Assembly: GCF_020520425.1 (NCBI RefSeq)
Contig: NC_079488.1
Span: 2,705,747-2,769,746 of the forward strand
Source: Spinacia oleracea
Lineage: Eukaryota; Streptophyta; Magnoliopsida; Caryophyllales; Amaranthaceae
Direction: 5' to 3'
DNA length: 64,000 bases
Shown here piece by piece: positions 23,045-36,511 of the stretch. How positions within the stretch are numbered: position 1 is the first letter of the stretch; every line of letters begins with the position of its first letter. A program made the translations under genes and the position numbers. The notes under the pieces were generated by a model. That model saw only the letters and a list, made by a program, of their open reading frames with translations, had not been told where the DNA came from and did not search any database.

Positions 23045-24170
23045 TGGTATCAGATCGTACATTACTGACTCATTATCAACACCCATACTAAGTAATATTG
23101 ATGGTCAACGGCGGATCTTTGTTTGGGTTGGGATGAGCCTGGCCCCCCCGGCCGAAAAATTTTGCAGTGCATGTTTAGTTACGCCACCTCTTAAATTTGT
23201 GTATAATTGTATAATTACATAATATATTGCTTAATTTTTTTCAAACGGTCTCACTCGTAAAACTGTTTAAGATTCGCCCTTGTTGATGGTTACTCCACCT
23301 ATCACGAATTGTTGTGGGCAAGGCTATGCTCATATTCAACAGAATGTTAATTATTCAATCCATGACTTTTAACACTTTATAAAAAAGTATCACTCCATAT
23401 GAATTATGACTTTTAATTTTGTAACTCACATGCAAATTACCAACTTTTGTGGACTAATATTGCCATTAGCGAGAAACTTGAACACAATGTAGACATGTAG
23501 TCCATTTGGGCCTCACGGAAATACTGCTGGATCTGATTAGCAACTGTGATTGTAAAACATATGACCCGTATTCTAAATAATAGTCTTGCCGAATTATTGA
23601 TTCTGGCTCAGTCCAATACCCACGCATTGACGCCGCATACAATTGTTACTTATACTGATGCGGATTGGGGCTGGTGTCCAGGCAGGCAGACGCGGTCGAC
23701 TTCGGAGTTTTGTTGTTTCCTAGGCATAAATTTGATTTATGGGTCCTCCAAACGCCAGCAAACATTATCAAAATCTAGTGCAGAAGCAAAATATAGAGGC
23801 TTCACAAATGTTGTTGTTGAGGCATGTTTGCTGTGAAATCTTTTACTTTAGCTACATATTATCCTCTCCGAAAGGAAATTGTTCCTTATTGTGATAATAA
23901 CAATGCAATCTACCTCACTCGCAACCCACTACAACACCTACGCACTAAACATGCATGTCGAGATGAATATCAATTTTGTTCGGGAGAAGGTTGTGTTGGG
24001 TCGAGTATGAGTGCTCCATGTTCCTCGAGATATCAGTTTGCAGACAATTTCTTGAAATGTCTTTTGCGATAATTATATTTTGATTTTAGAAATAGTCATA
24101 CCGTACGACCTCCTCCTGCTATAACCGTGGGGTGTGATAGGGAATATAATTCTCTTATGATATGGATTGT
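23045..24170 (+). mobile_element. Degenerate copia relic of a second lineage
   Basis: TGGTATCAGA at 23045-23054 looks like an initiator-Met primer site just after an LTR end (TTTTCA). RNase H remnants follow at 23546-24072. A purine-rich stretch then precedes TGTGATAGGGAATATAATTC at 24133, a plausible 3' LTR start. Most of gag and pol is missing. It is older than, and different from, copies A-C. Confidence 0.7.
23546..24072 (+). pseudogene. Copia RNase H fragment
   Basis: Two overlapping frames together show RNase H motifs of Ty1-copia: YTDADWG with CP, RSTSEFCCFLG, SSKRQQTLSKSSAEAKYRG, then PYCDNNNAIYL, NPLQH, RTKH and SRYQFAD. A frameshift lies near 23825-23840, and several conserved positions are altered. 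It is non-functional. Confidence 0.85.
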
Positions 24171-24498
24171 ACATTTCGAGTCACATTAAGTTTCCTAATA
24201 TAGTTATAACTACTATAACACCATAAATATGATCAATATAAGGTACTCTAAGGAAGTTTCACAAATCTAACACTAATTTTATTTATATAATTACTCTTAT
24301 TGTAATTTCCAATAGGTCATCCATAAGTTTTGTTAGGTTCAACAAAATAAATCCAGGGTTCTCAAGTTCTGATAAATACGAGTTTCAAGTCATGAAATTT
24401 GTTCAAAACATAGTAACTTCGTGTCTATTAATTTCAAGTCTGGTCGATATTTTTCACTACTTGTCAAAATTATTGTAAATGTCATAGATGTGATAAGG

Positions 24499-24673
24499 GT
24501 TGGGTTCTCTTCACCTTATTCTTGTTGAATTAGACTAGAAAAATCATACTAGATCAGGAAAAAAAAAAGCACTCGCAAAAAACATTTAGACCAGGCATAG
24601 ACCAAGGTTAAATCAGACCACACCAAAGACTAGAAAAAAATATACCAAATCAGGTAAAGAGAACGGAACCTAA
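24499..24673. mobile_element. Small TIR relic related to the PIF-like TCTGA family
   Basis: The left end TTGGGTTCTCTTCACCTTATT mirrors the right end TTAGGTTCCGTTCTCTTTACC when reverse-complemented. AGACCAGATCAG-type words lie between them, as in 4555-5851. The target duplication is unclear. The rest of 24171-25080 shows nothing recognisable. Confidence 0.45.
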
Positions 24674-25080
24674 CTAAAGTAGCAAAAGGTGCACAAGTGA
24701 TTAAGGAATCCTTCCATCTTAGGGGTAACTTGGTAGGAGTGATTAAGTACTAATTACATGTAATTAAGAACATAAGATGACTCATGTGAAGAAGTCATTG
24801 GAACTCACGTTCGAAAAACCCAAGACAACCGACCAAACCGGCCATTAACATTTAATGACGGCATGTTCTTCTTCCATGATAATTGCCACACTGGACTTTT
24901 ATTTCCTGTTGTCGTTGAGGAATGTCCATCAATTACCGGGATGTGCGCCACCGCAGCCACCGCTTTTCATTCGAACATTTTATATTTCTGCTGTACCTCA
25001 CGGCAGAGCGTTCACTTTACTACCGCCGTTAAATTAGGCTGGAAAATACATCTAACACCCTAAACAGTGAAAAAAAAAAA

Positions 25081-25405
25081 CACAAATTCTTATTTACAAT
25101 GGGTGTACAATAAATATTGTACATCGGAGTAAAAGTTAACTCAAAATGCTTAAAAGTTAAGCATATATATGTAAAAGTTATCTATTTTTCAATATTAAAT
25201 TTTTCATTTTAGTAAAACTTATTTCTTCAAAATAACTAATAATGTATAAAATTAATCATTTAACCCTTTAAAATATTTATCTATCAATTTTATTTTACTA
25301 ATATAAAAGTTAATCAAAACTAGGTTAAAGTTACGAAAAAAATGGTTAAAGTTATCTTAGTGTACAATAAATTTATTGTACACCTTGTGCGCACAAGAAC
25401 TGCAC
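25081..25405. repeat. Dispersed ~320-bp repeat, copy 1
   Basis: Runs from CACAAATTCTTATTTACAAT to CTTGTGCGCACAAGAAC. Both ends carry inward-facing GGTGTACAATAAAT-type motifs. A reverse-complement copy with the same ends is at 44362-44684. It is non-coding and probably a MITE, class unknown. The stretch 25406-25892 holds degenerate TTATCTGAAC words, perhaps another decayed TIR element, and no gene. Confidence 0.75.
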
Positions 25406-25895
25406 AAAAAAAAGAGTAAGTTAGACCCCCAACAGTGGAAAATATATTATGTAATAGCTTAGACCTCATTTGTTTCCTTAAAGCTCCGTTCTATTCGACG
25501 TATTTTGTTTGAACTTATGTTATCTGAGCTTATCTGAACTTATTTTATCTGAAAATACTTTTTGTCTGAAATAAATTTATTTGCGTGTGAAAATGTCTGG
25601 AAAAAAAACTTAAATTTGTTGACTTATATTATCTGAACTTATCTGAACGTATCTGAACTTTTTTTGTCTGAAATAAGTCGAACATAATAAAACCTAATTG
25701 TGTACATTACTCTATACAAGTATGTGTTTTTCTTTTTTCCGATGCATCACACTATCATTCGCCTATGAAATATTTCCTTTGTTCTTCTTTGTCGACATAT
25801 TTATTTTATTACTTTTGTCAATGAATATAATACTAATTTCTCTAAGTACATTGGTTGACCCTTCAAAATTCAAAATACTTCTTGAAGAGCTATAA

Positions 25896-26276
25896 GAGCA
25901 TCAATTATGGTGCACTCTTAGCTCACTCTTAAAGAGAGAGAAATTTTAAAAGTTAACTCTTAATAAAAAAAGATTTAACTCTTAGTTACCTCTTATTTAG
26001 AAGTTGATTAAGATATCCTCTAAATTAGGGGTAAACTCTTAGAAATAAGAGGGGGGTGAGGTGGATGATTGTGAGAATATTATACTTGTTTTGGACATTT
26101 TTGTTAAAAATAAATAAATACATGTAAAAGGTGTTTAAGAGGGAGTAAATAAGAGATACTCCGTAGTTATTTCTTGGGGTTTTTAATAGATAACTCTTAT
26201 TAAGAGATGGTGATGAGGTGAATGAAGAGAGAGATTATGAGTGGGTAAATAAGAGTGACCCTTATAATTGATGCTC
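25896..26276. mobile_element. Tourist-like MITE (PIF/Harbinger)
   Basis: 381 bp, flanked by TAA (25893-25895 and 26277-26279). The terminal inverted repeat is GAGCATCAATTAT at both ends, extended by CACTCTTA. AT-rich and non-coding. Confidence 0.85.
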
Positions 26277-26279
26277 TAA

Positions 26280-27374
26280 GAAAGCCTATTAAAGGAACAA
26301 TTGCAGAATTTGCACCCGCAATTTTTTCCACTATCTCTCTACAATTATTCCTAAAAACACCCAACGTACATTGGTTGGTTCCTTAAATAAGCTACCCAAT
26401 CCTTTTTTACCATTTTGTGGTCCATAATTAATTGTCTTTTAACCAAAATTACTATCCATTTTTCAAAGTTACTCCCCACTTTTCAATAAGAATCAACTCT
26501 TGGATGGGCTCTTGGGCAAGAGCTACATTGAAGTAGCTCTCCATGAAAAGCCCCTCAAGAACCACTCAAGAGCCAGAATGTTGACCAAGACATAGTTCTT
26601 GTTAAGTTCTTCGCTTACATCACAAAAAGCAGTCCAAATAAAGTATTGCTAGAAATCAAAACGTATCAACTAAAGAAGATAGGTGTATTGCTTTTATACT
26701 CATGAAACTGAATGTCCCTTAGAAAAAAAAAATGGTGGGAACAAGTCTGCTTGAAAATATACCGAACAACTAGTTAGTCAATTTTTGGAATAATACTCAC
26801 GTTTTAAACCAAAATGTCATTTGATGTCACTATTACCTTTGTTCACTACTTTGTGTTTTTCTCATTTTGTGTCTTTATAGATTCTGATGCTAGTGGAGTT
26901 AAATAATCTCTCAATAAATATATAAGAAAAATATATATTATTGAAAATCTTATTTGATTTATCTCAAGGTAGAACTTAAGAAAAATTAAAAAATTGAACG
27001 TATGTAAATTATATATTTATAAATACTGATTCAAAATATGTATTCAATCCTAACACTTTAAAACATGTAAACTTCAATTTACTATTGCAGCAATAGTGTG
27101 CTGCCTATTTTGCCCCTAACTTTCAACCTTAATTACTGAATTTTGCCATAATGTTGGATGATGCCACATGTTCCATCAACCATCTGCCTTCTTTGTTCCT
27201 CTTTGTTTCCCCTTTCCTTTTCCTCGACACTGGGATCTTCATCCCCTTTCATTTTCAAAAAACCCTAGCTCTCCTCTCTACAATCTCCTCCGCCCCTTCA
27301 CACATCTCCTTCCATCACCCTAGATTTTAAGATCGTCAATGTTCGTTCTTCTTCAAGAGGATGTTGTTTTATGG
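26280..27374. other. No gene established; pyrimidine-rich leader-like stretch at right end
   Basis: Mostly AT-rich sequence without an ORF. From about 27190 it becomes CT-rich and contains AAACCCTAGCTCTCC, typical of plant 5' untranslated regions. The CACTA element starts 27378 within this stretch, and the interrupted sequence resumes at 37480. A host promoter or 5' UTR may have been split, but no convincing coding exon was found next to it. Confidence 0.35.
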
Positions 27375-28984
27375 TGACACTACAACAAAAGGGTACATAT
27401 TTAGACGGAATAATTGTGACGGTGTGACAAAGGGTCGCAGGAGTTTTGTCAGCGCGTATATGAATTTGCAAATTGCGACACTCTAAGCAGTCGAAATATA
27501 TTTCGACGTTCTAAACCGTCGTTATTAGCAAAAAAAAAAATACGTGGAACCCACGTGTTTGTAAACCCACAAAACCACTTACACATTCAGGCTAAAAAAA
27601 TCCCGCTTATTCTCCTAAAATTTTCGTTGAATCGCGCTTTACCCTCACTCCATCTCCCACGTTTCCCTCAACCTCCTCACCGACCTACCTCCAAAACCTA
27701 ACATCCCTCTTCAGATTTCCCGATGAATCCGTCTTCACCCCTCCTCACCTTCAGCACCATTAACGAATTCCTTGGATTTCGTCTTCAACCTGTACGTTAA
27801 CACAATCAAATCTCTCAATTCTCTCAGTTCATCCCACTTTTATCTCACTCCTTATTCTATGTATTCATGGAAAATCCCAATTCAATTCACAATTCGCCCA
27901 ACAAATTCAAGTTAAATTCGCTTCTTCCACTGGTTTTTTTTATCGGAGAGCATCCTCTGATTTTTTATTTGCTGCTTCCTTGGCGCATCGGACAAATTCG
28001 CTCCAGTATCTCGATCTTTCAGGTTAGTTTTTTTTATAACCTTTGTTGCAGAAATGAGGCTTTGCATAGTAAATTTTATGTTTTTTCTTGATTGCAGAAC
28101 GATTTAAGTTAATCCTGGGGTGGGAGGTTGCTTTTGATTCCATCTCATATAATAAACATGTCTTATTATAAATTTTGGGGCTCGTTTTAAGAATAAGATC
28201 AATAGTTCTCCCTTTATTTTGTTATTGCGAGGAACCCTAATTTCAATAGATATTTGAGGTTCAACATTATGAAAGAAATTGTTCTTGATGTTTTGCTGAT
28301 TTTCGTGGATATCTTGGAAAGGATATTTAATCCAACATATGGGATTGGTGGATTTGTTGATGAATTTGGATAGCACTGTGTTTTTGTTCTTGTTGGCGAG
28401 TTTGATTTATGGGTCTTATTCTAGTGCTCTTGGTCAAGTTCCCAGGTTGCTAGTTGTTGCTGAGAGCCTAAGAGGCAAGTCCTTTAAAATTAAAAACCTA
28501 CTTAATTTTTTTCACTAAGATTATTATTGTTGTGTTGTTATACATGCTACTCCTAGTTACAAAATTGTATCAAAGTGTTGTATGCTTTTGGAATTATTGA
28601 GCTGAGGGTAGTTTTGCTCTATCTTGATGTTCTGATATAAATAACTGAGCTGAGACTCTGAGAGTAGTAAAGTTGGAATTTGGGAATTTCCCTTAAGTTG
28701 AATTGTTGGTTGATCATATGAATTATGCATTTATGTTTTGCTTGAATTTTGACAGTAAAAAACAGAGACCGAGTTATGACCCTAGTGTTTCATACATGGT
28801 TATCATAGGGAGCTAGATTAGAGGCTGATTGCTTGTATACACTGCATTGGCTGCATATGCACAGAAAAAATGTTAGTAATTGCAGTAGCTTTTATGTAGT
28901 GGGGATTGCAGCAGTTGCTAGCATACAACATGCTAGTGAGGGCCGATTCTATCAGATTTTGCAAGCGTGTGGTTGTGTCTTGTT

Positions 28985-29345
28985 ATGAGTGTGTTTTTAT
29001 GAGACAGAAAAATGCTTTGATTTGACCTATCCATTTGATTACTTCAATTCCGAGAAAGTAGCTATGTTCTCCTGTGTCTTTCATATAAAACTGAGCTGAG
29101 ATAAGAGATCTAGCATTATCTATGGCCCTTTGACAATTTCCTGCCAAGATTAGATCATCCACATACACTAGAACAGCTACAAACTTTCCATCTTTGTTCC
29201 TTGCGAATAATGAATAATCAGTCTTTGATTGTTCATATCCAAAAAAAATTAATGCAGAGAGGACAATTTAGTAAATCAATGCCTTGGTGCTTTCTTTAAG
29301 CCATAAAATGACTTCATCAATTTGAGTACTTTACCCGGAGATTGA
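28985..29345 (-). pseudogene. Copia reverse transcriptase fragment inside CACTA
   Basis: On the minus strand, one frame reads KVLKLMKSFYGLKKAPRHW. It is followed, after a short disrupted stretch, by TDYSLFARNKDGKFVAVL, the catalytic YVDDLILAG and MKDTGEHSYFLGIEV. This covers about 115 codons of Ty1-copia RT, with one or more frameshifts near 29255-29270. The lineage differs from copies A-C. Confidence 0.85.
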
Positions 29346-30251
29346 GTACGTTTCCCGCTTCACGTATTATGATGCCCTGGTCATTCATAGCATTCAGTGG
29401 TGGCCGACAATTCAATCTGGCCGGCTGTACAGTTTTGGGAAGGAGAGCGTCTATTTGTTTTTGTTAATTTGTTGAAACTGCTGGGTTGTTTGATGCATGT
29501 TATGCTGGTGATGTTGAATTGCTAATACTTGTTGCTCTGTATATTGATCTTCTGATCTGCTGCGTCTTTGATCTAATTTTATGTTTGGTTCTGTTCTGCC
29601 TAATCTGCTGTCAGTATGTTGTTCTGTGTGTTTTATGCTGTTTTTGCCTTTGTTGACTTAGGTTTCACTGAAGTTTTTTTGTTGCATTTTGTTTTTGGTG
29701 ATTAGGTTGTTTGTGTTTACAACATAGAATGTTAGTGAGGAAGTGATGCCTTTTATAGCTTCAGTTTTTGTGAGATAAAGTTGTTGTACTACCCTTGTTT
29801 TCTTACCATAAACAAAGGCTTCTGAAATCTGGCTGGCTGTAAAGTTTTGGGAAGGAGAGCGTCTTCTTAGTTTCTCTATTTTTCTACTAGAAAAAAATGG
29901 TATACTGCTTATTTGTTATCTCTTTTTGTAGTTTCGGTTGCCGATAGTCTATTCTTGGGACGGTAGTTGGAGCAACTGACCAACTTCTCCTTCCCTGTTG
30001 CTACTCCAGGTATTATCATTACTTTTCAAAAAAATTGGATTTTTATGTTGTATTTCTCTTGATTACCTTTGTACTTTCTGAGACCGATAGTCTGTTGTTG
30101 GCACGTTTGTTCGGGCAACTGGCAAACGTCTCCTTCCTTGATGTTGCTATTCTCATATTACAACAGATCTGTTGTTTTTATGTTGCTTTAATTTCTAATT
30201 TTATGATATAATAGCTTCAATTTGCCTTTTGTGTCATTATGTGAATGCCTT

Positions 30252-30392
30252 ATTACTTAAGTCAAATCATTGTTCTTCTCTAAGAAGGGGGTTGGTTCTG
30301 ACTTCTGCTTATCCGTTTATTTGGTTAATTACTTAAGCCAAATCGTTGTTCTTCTCTAAGAAGGGGGTTGGTTCTGACTTCTTCTTATGCCT
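30252..30392. repeat. 76-bp tandem duplication in CACTA interior
   Basis: Two copies beginning ATTACTTAAG lie 76 bp apart, both with TTCTTCTCTAAGAAGGGGGTTGG. Similar, more distant duplications pair 29420 with 29830 (GTTTTGGGAAGGAGAGCGTCT) and 29940 with 30090 (CCGATAGTCT). The CACTA interior appears to have grown by repeated duplication. Confidence 0.8.
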
Positions 30393-31780
30393 TATTGCTT
30401 TAATTTCTAATTTTCTGTTTATTTGGTTCCACCCTATCCATTTCTGCTATTAGTAATTTACCTTATCCGTTTCTGCTATTAGTAATTTACCTTTCAGAAC
30501 ATCTGAATCCAGTTTCTATTAAAGTCCCCATCACATCTTTTGCCAATTTATTCACGTGCTAGGGCTACTCTGCTATCTTGTCTATATTCTGAGCTTGCCT
30601 CTGGTTCTGCTTTCTGTTAGGCTCCTCGATCAAACTCGAGTAATTTTTTTTTCCTGAGCATTTATATGGTATATTGTCTGTCAGCAAGGTTACACTTACA
30701 AATTGTGCTTTCACACAGAATTAAGGAATTGACATGCCTTTGGATAGATGACTGTAATTAGATCAGTACGCCCTTTAGCCAACACCCTGTGAGTGTGCAG
30801 TCTCATGTTCTTATTTTTTCGATAGTTCTATGTCTTGATTTTGCTGTTTTCTGATTGCGTTTCTGTCTTAATTTAAAAAGGATGGGGGTGCTATTCTATT
30901 ACACTTCACTTGTTGCTATGCCATGCGATTATGTTTGCACTTGCTTAGCAGTGGTAATTCTACTTTTCTCATGCACTAAGTGAACTTTTTTACTATAATG
31001 ACTATCTGGTTTGCCCACCCGCTCTATTTGATCCAGTGGCTGCTGTTATGTGTTGTTATTGTTCTTAGTTTGGTTTGATTTAAAGAAAAGAATTCAGTGA
31101 GCTTAGTCTGTAATTTTCTTAGTGATTAGAAGTTCAAGATCAGAGTAGGTGAACAGGAACAGACTGTTCTTACATTTACCTGATGAATAGAATCATAGAT
31201 AAGAAATCACAAATTATATTTTCTTGTTTGCCCCTTAATTATGCGGTAGCAAAGTACAAGGTCATATTCACAACGGTGGTGCTACAAGCTTTGCTAATCA
31301 GAGAGCTGATTTTGATTGTTTTTCAATCTTATTTGGTTTGTTACATTTCAGTTGCTACAGGTGCTAAGGAGATAAGAACATAAAAACACGAATATTGTGG
31401 CATAAGTGATCTCGTGGCACATGTGATCTGTTAGTTTAAATTAACCAAGCATGTCTACTAACTTATTACAGAGTAGTAATAAGTTAGTAGATATGTTTGG
31501 AAGTAATCAAAGAGTCCTAGGGCCAATTTATTGCAGCAAACAAGAAAGACGGCACCTGAGTTTAAGTTAAAAGGATACCAGATCTGTCACATATCATAAC
31601 CCTTTAAAAAGCAAGAAAGCCTTCCTAACATTTCCTTAACAATAGTAGAATGACAATAGAACCCTTGCATTACACTTGAATTAAATAATTTTCCCTCTAG
31701 CCTATCTCCCTTGGTCGGTTTCACTTTTGCTCTTTGGCCCTTTCACGGCTCTTCATTTTCTTTCCCCAGTGAAGTTCCTA

Positions 31781-32294
31781 GAGGTAGTCTACATCGCTGT
31801 CCACCAGCGACAAAAAAAACCCATACCCACCAAAAACAAAAAAAAAATTGGAAAGGTGGCCCACACTTAAATAAAAGTGTACAAGTGTTGCTAACTTGTT
31901 ATATACTGTCATTGGTGATATAAGTATTGTCATTGTTATATATATACTGTCATTGTTGTATTAAAATACTGTCACAATCACCCAAAAAAAGGAAATTATG
32001 TATACAAGTGTAATGAAATAGAAAAACTAAAGGGACAACTTAAATTAATGGATAAAAGTGTTGCATATTAAATAAATGGATAAAAGTATGTATACAAGTG
32101 TTATATAAGTATTATAATGGTTTACATAAATACTGTCATTGTTGTATTAAAATACTGTCATTGTTGTATCAATTACTGTCATATTGCCGATATTTAATAA
32201 TTTGTTTGACTTTTCAACTCATATAGCGAAAATACAATTTTGCCCTGGGTATGGGGTCTTTTTGTCGCTGGTGGACAGCGATGTAGCCTGCCTC
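31781..32294. mobile_element. Mutator-type MITE nested in CACTA
   Basis: 514 bp, bounded by the 10-bp direct repeat GAAGTTCCTA (31771-31780 and 32295-32304), a MULE-sized target duplication. The terminal inverted repeats are at least 36 bp long. The left one begins GAGGTAGTCTACATCGCTG and the right one, reverse-complemented, GAGGCAGGCTACATCGCTG. Both continue with TCCACCAGCGACAAAAA. No coding capacity. Confidence 0.9.
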
Positions 32295-34863
32295 GAAGTT
32301 CCTACACTCCCTCTCTCTCCTCTACCTTCCTCTCCCAAATATCTCTCTTACTCCAATTAATATATTCGTTGCTGTACAGATTCTTCTGCCGAAATGCCGA
32401 GTATGTCTCTCACTATCTTGCAGGCCTTCCGATCGACGAAACTCTGATTGAATTCTACTCCGATGTTCTTCCTCACACTATACATTGACACTTGTTATGG
32501 CGATTCTTCGATCAATTCCGGATATATCAGTGGCGAATGTTCAAATTCTGAAGGTAAATTTCAAAATTCGTAACCAATTTTGCACTCTTTCTCGTCCATC
32601 TTGTGTGTGCGGGTGAATTCTAGGGTTTTAGTGTTACTTTTTTTTTGGTTTATCTCGGATTGAGTAGATCACAATTAGGCTAACAGGCGCGAGATTAATG
32701 ATTTGAATTTGGAAGTTGTTTCAATTTTCTAGAATTTTTGTAATCTGTTTAGTAAATTTTAGGGTTTCAACATTTCTTGAGGATATCATAGAATACTAAG
32801 GTGTTAATTTCTGTTCTATGGTACAACTTTAACCAGATAATAAAACGTTTTGATTTTGTATTTCAAATTAATCATGGGGTTTCAACTGATTTTTAGCCAA
32901 TTACTGATTTAGTTAATACTTTTTGTTCCTAATTAGTGATTTCTTTGCATGACCGTTCATTAGATCCAAGTGGAAGTGTGTTGTGACTTGTTGATTGGGG
33001 TACGTAGACGAGAGAATCAGGAAGGAATTATTCCAGATGCCGATTTAAGGTATTTTCAGCTAAAATTATGTCTTTGCAAGTTACATATATCTTCATCTTC
33101 TGCTATTTTTTTTCTCCATGATCCCTTGCTTCCTTTGATTTGGGAACTAAGTACTTAAACAGAGACTACTGATTTAATCTTAAGATGGACGATCGATGAA
33201 TTCTGATCAATCGTGTTGGTTGTCTCTAGAATAGGCTTTGACGACTCTCACTTTGCTTTTGACTCAGCAAAATAGCAAATGAAATTGCTTCAAATTATTC
33301 TTTATTCATTTTGATTTGATTGACTCTTGCATCTGACAAATTTTTGTTTTTCGAAAGTTGTTTTAATGCAGTACGTACTTGTTGCTGAATAAGAGGCTTG
33401 ATCAAATTTGTTTTTTTTACTCCGCATAAAGTTATCCGGAGGATGTGTTACCTCTAGCCCTTCAGGTACTAAACACAATCTAATGTTCTCCTATAGGACC
33501 CTATGGACTCTTGAGATTTTTCAATGCTGCTGTGAAAACATCCATTTTGAATTATTCCTGCATTTATTTTTTAAGAATGATTGTAGTAAGCGCATTTCCC
33601 TTGACCATTGTAGTAAGCATGTTGTGGCCATTTTGTAGTAATAACAAAGTAGCCCCTGGTCTCTTACTGTTTTGTGAGCTCATTATGCTAACTTGATTAA
33701 TATTTTGATACATGCCCGAGATGACAAGTCACAATATGCAAGGCATTTGTTGTCTACTACGGATTTCATTTAGAAATAGGGAAAAACATCAGCTAAGTAG
33801 CAGTAGTAGTCATTGGGTGAATAAATATGGCATTCGTTAATTCTCTTTGTTTCTTGAGGGTACTACTATTCAATTTGATAGATAACTCGTCCGCGTATCA
33901 CTTTTGTTCCAAATAGTTGTGAATCTATGATATTGTTTGTCTTTCTCTTACTTGGATTGTTTCGGTTAGATGTAAAACGGTTTCTCAAAGTCCATGTTTT
34001 ATTTGTGTAGGGGAATTTTGAACCTTGGTCTTCTTTCATCATTTGATTTATCTGATTTTTAGGGGACAAAGGCCAAACTAAAAGACTGGCAACATTAAGA
34101 AATACTGTTGAGGTTCTGCTTCAATAGCTTGGGAAACACCTGCAGCCCAATCTGGCCGATCATTTGTAATGAAGTTTCTTTATGGATAAATTTGTTACTT
34201 TTGGTGCTCTGAAAAGTCAAAGCTACTTGGTAGTGACTTGCTTTTGAAGGTATTTTGATTATAAGAAGTCGGTCATTTGTAACTCTTTTATTTTTTAATT
34301 TTTCTGGGTCTTTTTAGGGTTTACATAGGTGTAAATGTGCATGCCTTTATTTTCAGGGGTTTTTTTGCTTTTAGTATCCCGAGTATTTGAAACTTGATTT
34401 CCCTAATGATTAATTTTAGTGGGTTTATTTTTGGACTTTGCAGGTTTTCCTTAAGGAATGGTGGCTTTCGAAACCTGAAGGTGTATATCTCTCCTCCTAG
34501 TGTGTATTTAATTGTTTACTGTATTCATTAACAGTTTGATGCTTGTTCATTATAACTATTTCTAGCTTATGTGGACTCATCTTAGCTGTTTCGTGCATAG
34601 AAACCAATCTCTCCCCTCCAGCATACTAATCGGTCCTAGATTCTAGCTTAAGGGTGCGACCAGATTCAGAATTGAGAAGATCCCTGATATTCTTGTTATA
34701 GATTTCTAGTCCAGAAATCCTGCTAGTGAATTCTCTTTCCGGGGTCTGTAATCATGGGACAAGCGATTAGTTTGACATATCAACTATAGGTATATGTATA
34801 TATTCTCTAGCTGCGAATCTGCGATACCTAACTTTTTTTTTTTTGTATATATATATATATATA

Positions 34864-36511
34864 GGGTCAACCTCCAATGAGAAGTTTCTTAAAATGAGAA
34901 GAATGAGAAGGAGTATAGACTGTACAAATTAAATTGATCCAATGGCGGATATTTCACGGAGTCGTGAGTCGTAAACTGACCGAAATTAAATCTCATTTGA
35001 AACAAATCCCATCTCTTCTTTCTCTCTCCACAATCTTCCACCTCCTCTTTCTCTCTCCACCATTTCTCATCCTGAAAAGTTCTACAATTACCAGCTTTTT
35101 CTCTTACAACTTCTTCACCGGCAATCTTCTATTTCTTCAATTTATTAAAAATCCATTATTTGAAAATTCCCAACTTAGTTTTCAATTGGTATTTTAAGTA
35201 AAGATATTGACTAAATTCCTACGCTAATACCAATGAAGCAAACACTTATACTAATACCGATGAAGGTTTCCCCCTTATAACAATACTCTGTACCTTTATT
35301 TCATGATGTTTTCGATTAAATTACTGTACTGTTGATTAGAAGAAATATTGGGTTTTTTTCTGGGATTTTTTGCGAAAGTTGAGTGTGTGGCAGTGAAAGG
35401 CCAAGTACCTGATAAGACATGATTTAATAAGAAGGGTTTTAGCCAAAATTAACTTATTAGAATTAAAGGTGACTTCACAAGAAACACTGAAACAGTATAT
35501 TTTTTTAATTTGCTCATTTTATTCAAATGAGCACAAACAATTTGCTCATTTTATCCAAATGAGCAAAATTAATTTGTTCATTTTATCCAAATGAGCAAAA
35601 TTAATTTGCTCATTTTAACAAATGAGCAAAAATAATTTGCTCATTTGATGGTGACTTCACAAGAAACACTGAAACAATATTTTTTTAATTTGCTCATTTT
35701 ATTCAAATGAGCACAAACAATTTGCTCATTTTATCCAAATGAGCAAAATTAATTTGTTCATTTTATCCAAATGAGCAAAATTGATTTGCTCATTTTAACA
35801 AATGAGCAAAAATAATTTACTCATTTTATCAAATGAGCAAAAAAAAAAATCAAATGAGAAAATTTCCAAAAATTAATTAGCAAATTCTGTAAATTACCAT
35901 TACTTGTCGAAAATTATGTGTTCAATTGAATGGTGATTGTCGATTGAATTAATAGTATCTCCAATTTAATTATCCATACACAAAACTACACCTTTTTTGG
36001 TTTGCAGTGGTAGTGTAATTGATGATTGGGCTGATGAGAGGAGAGAGAAAAATGGGGATATTAGCTTCCATTGTTGAAAGCTTGAGGAGGAGAGAGAAAA
36101 CACAACTCAATTATGGAAGTTTGGAAGTTGACCAGTTAGGCGAGATTACGATGGTGGTGACTGGTGGTGCGGCGATAGGTTGGGCGGAAATACGGTGGTG
36201 ATGGGGCGGCGGCGGGTTGGGCGGAATCACGATGGTGACGGTGCGGTGGCACGTTGTACGATGGAGCGACCGGAAGGGAGAATGAAGAGGGTAAGGGTTT
36301 TGCTTCCATGGTAATTGGTTGAATGCATGAGGAGAGATACAATGGAGCTCAAATAAAGGAGTATGACTGTTGAGAGGAAGAAGACCGAAGGAAGTAAAAT
36401 AAAAGAAAACATAAAGTATAAAACTCATCGTTAATCTCGACGGTTGATTTAAAGGGCTAAGATTCCTTCTCATTCTTCCTATTATAAGGTGCTTTCTCAT
36501 TTGAGTGTAAA

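Noticed and set aside
28360..28518. 52-codon ORF with a hydrophobic start (MNLDSTVFLFLLASLIYGSY)
   Set aside because: It looks like a signal sequence but is short, unrecognised and inside the CACTA interior. It may be a captured exon, but nothing supports a product.
36111..36500. 129-codon minus-strand ORF rich in Pro/His/Ser
   Set aside because: It is a low-complexity reading of GGTGGTG/CGGCGG-rich sequence within the TIR-like element. No domain, and three overlapping frames look alike.
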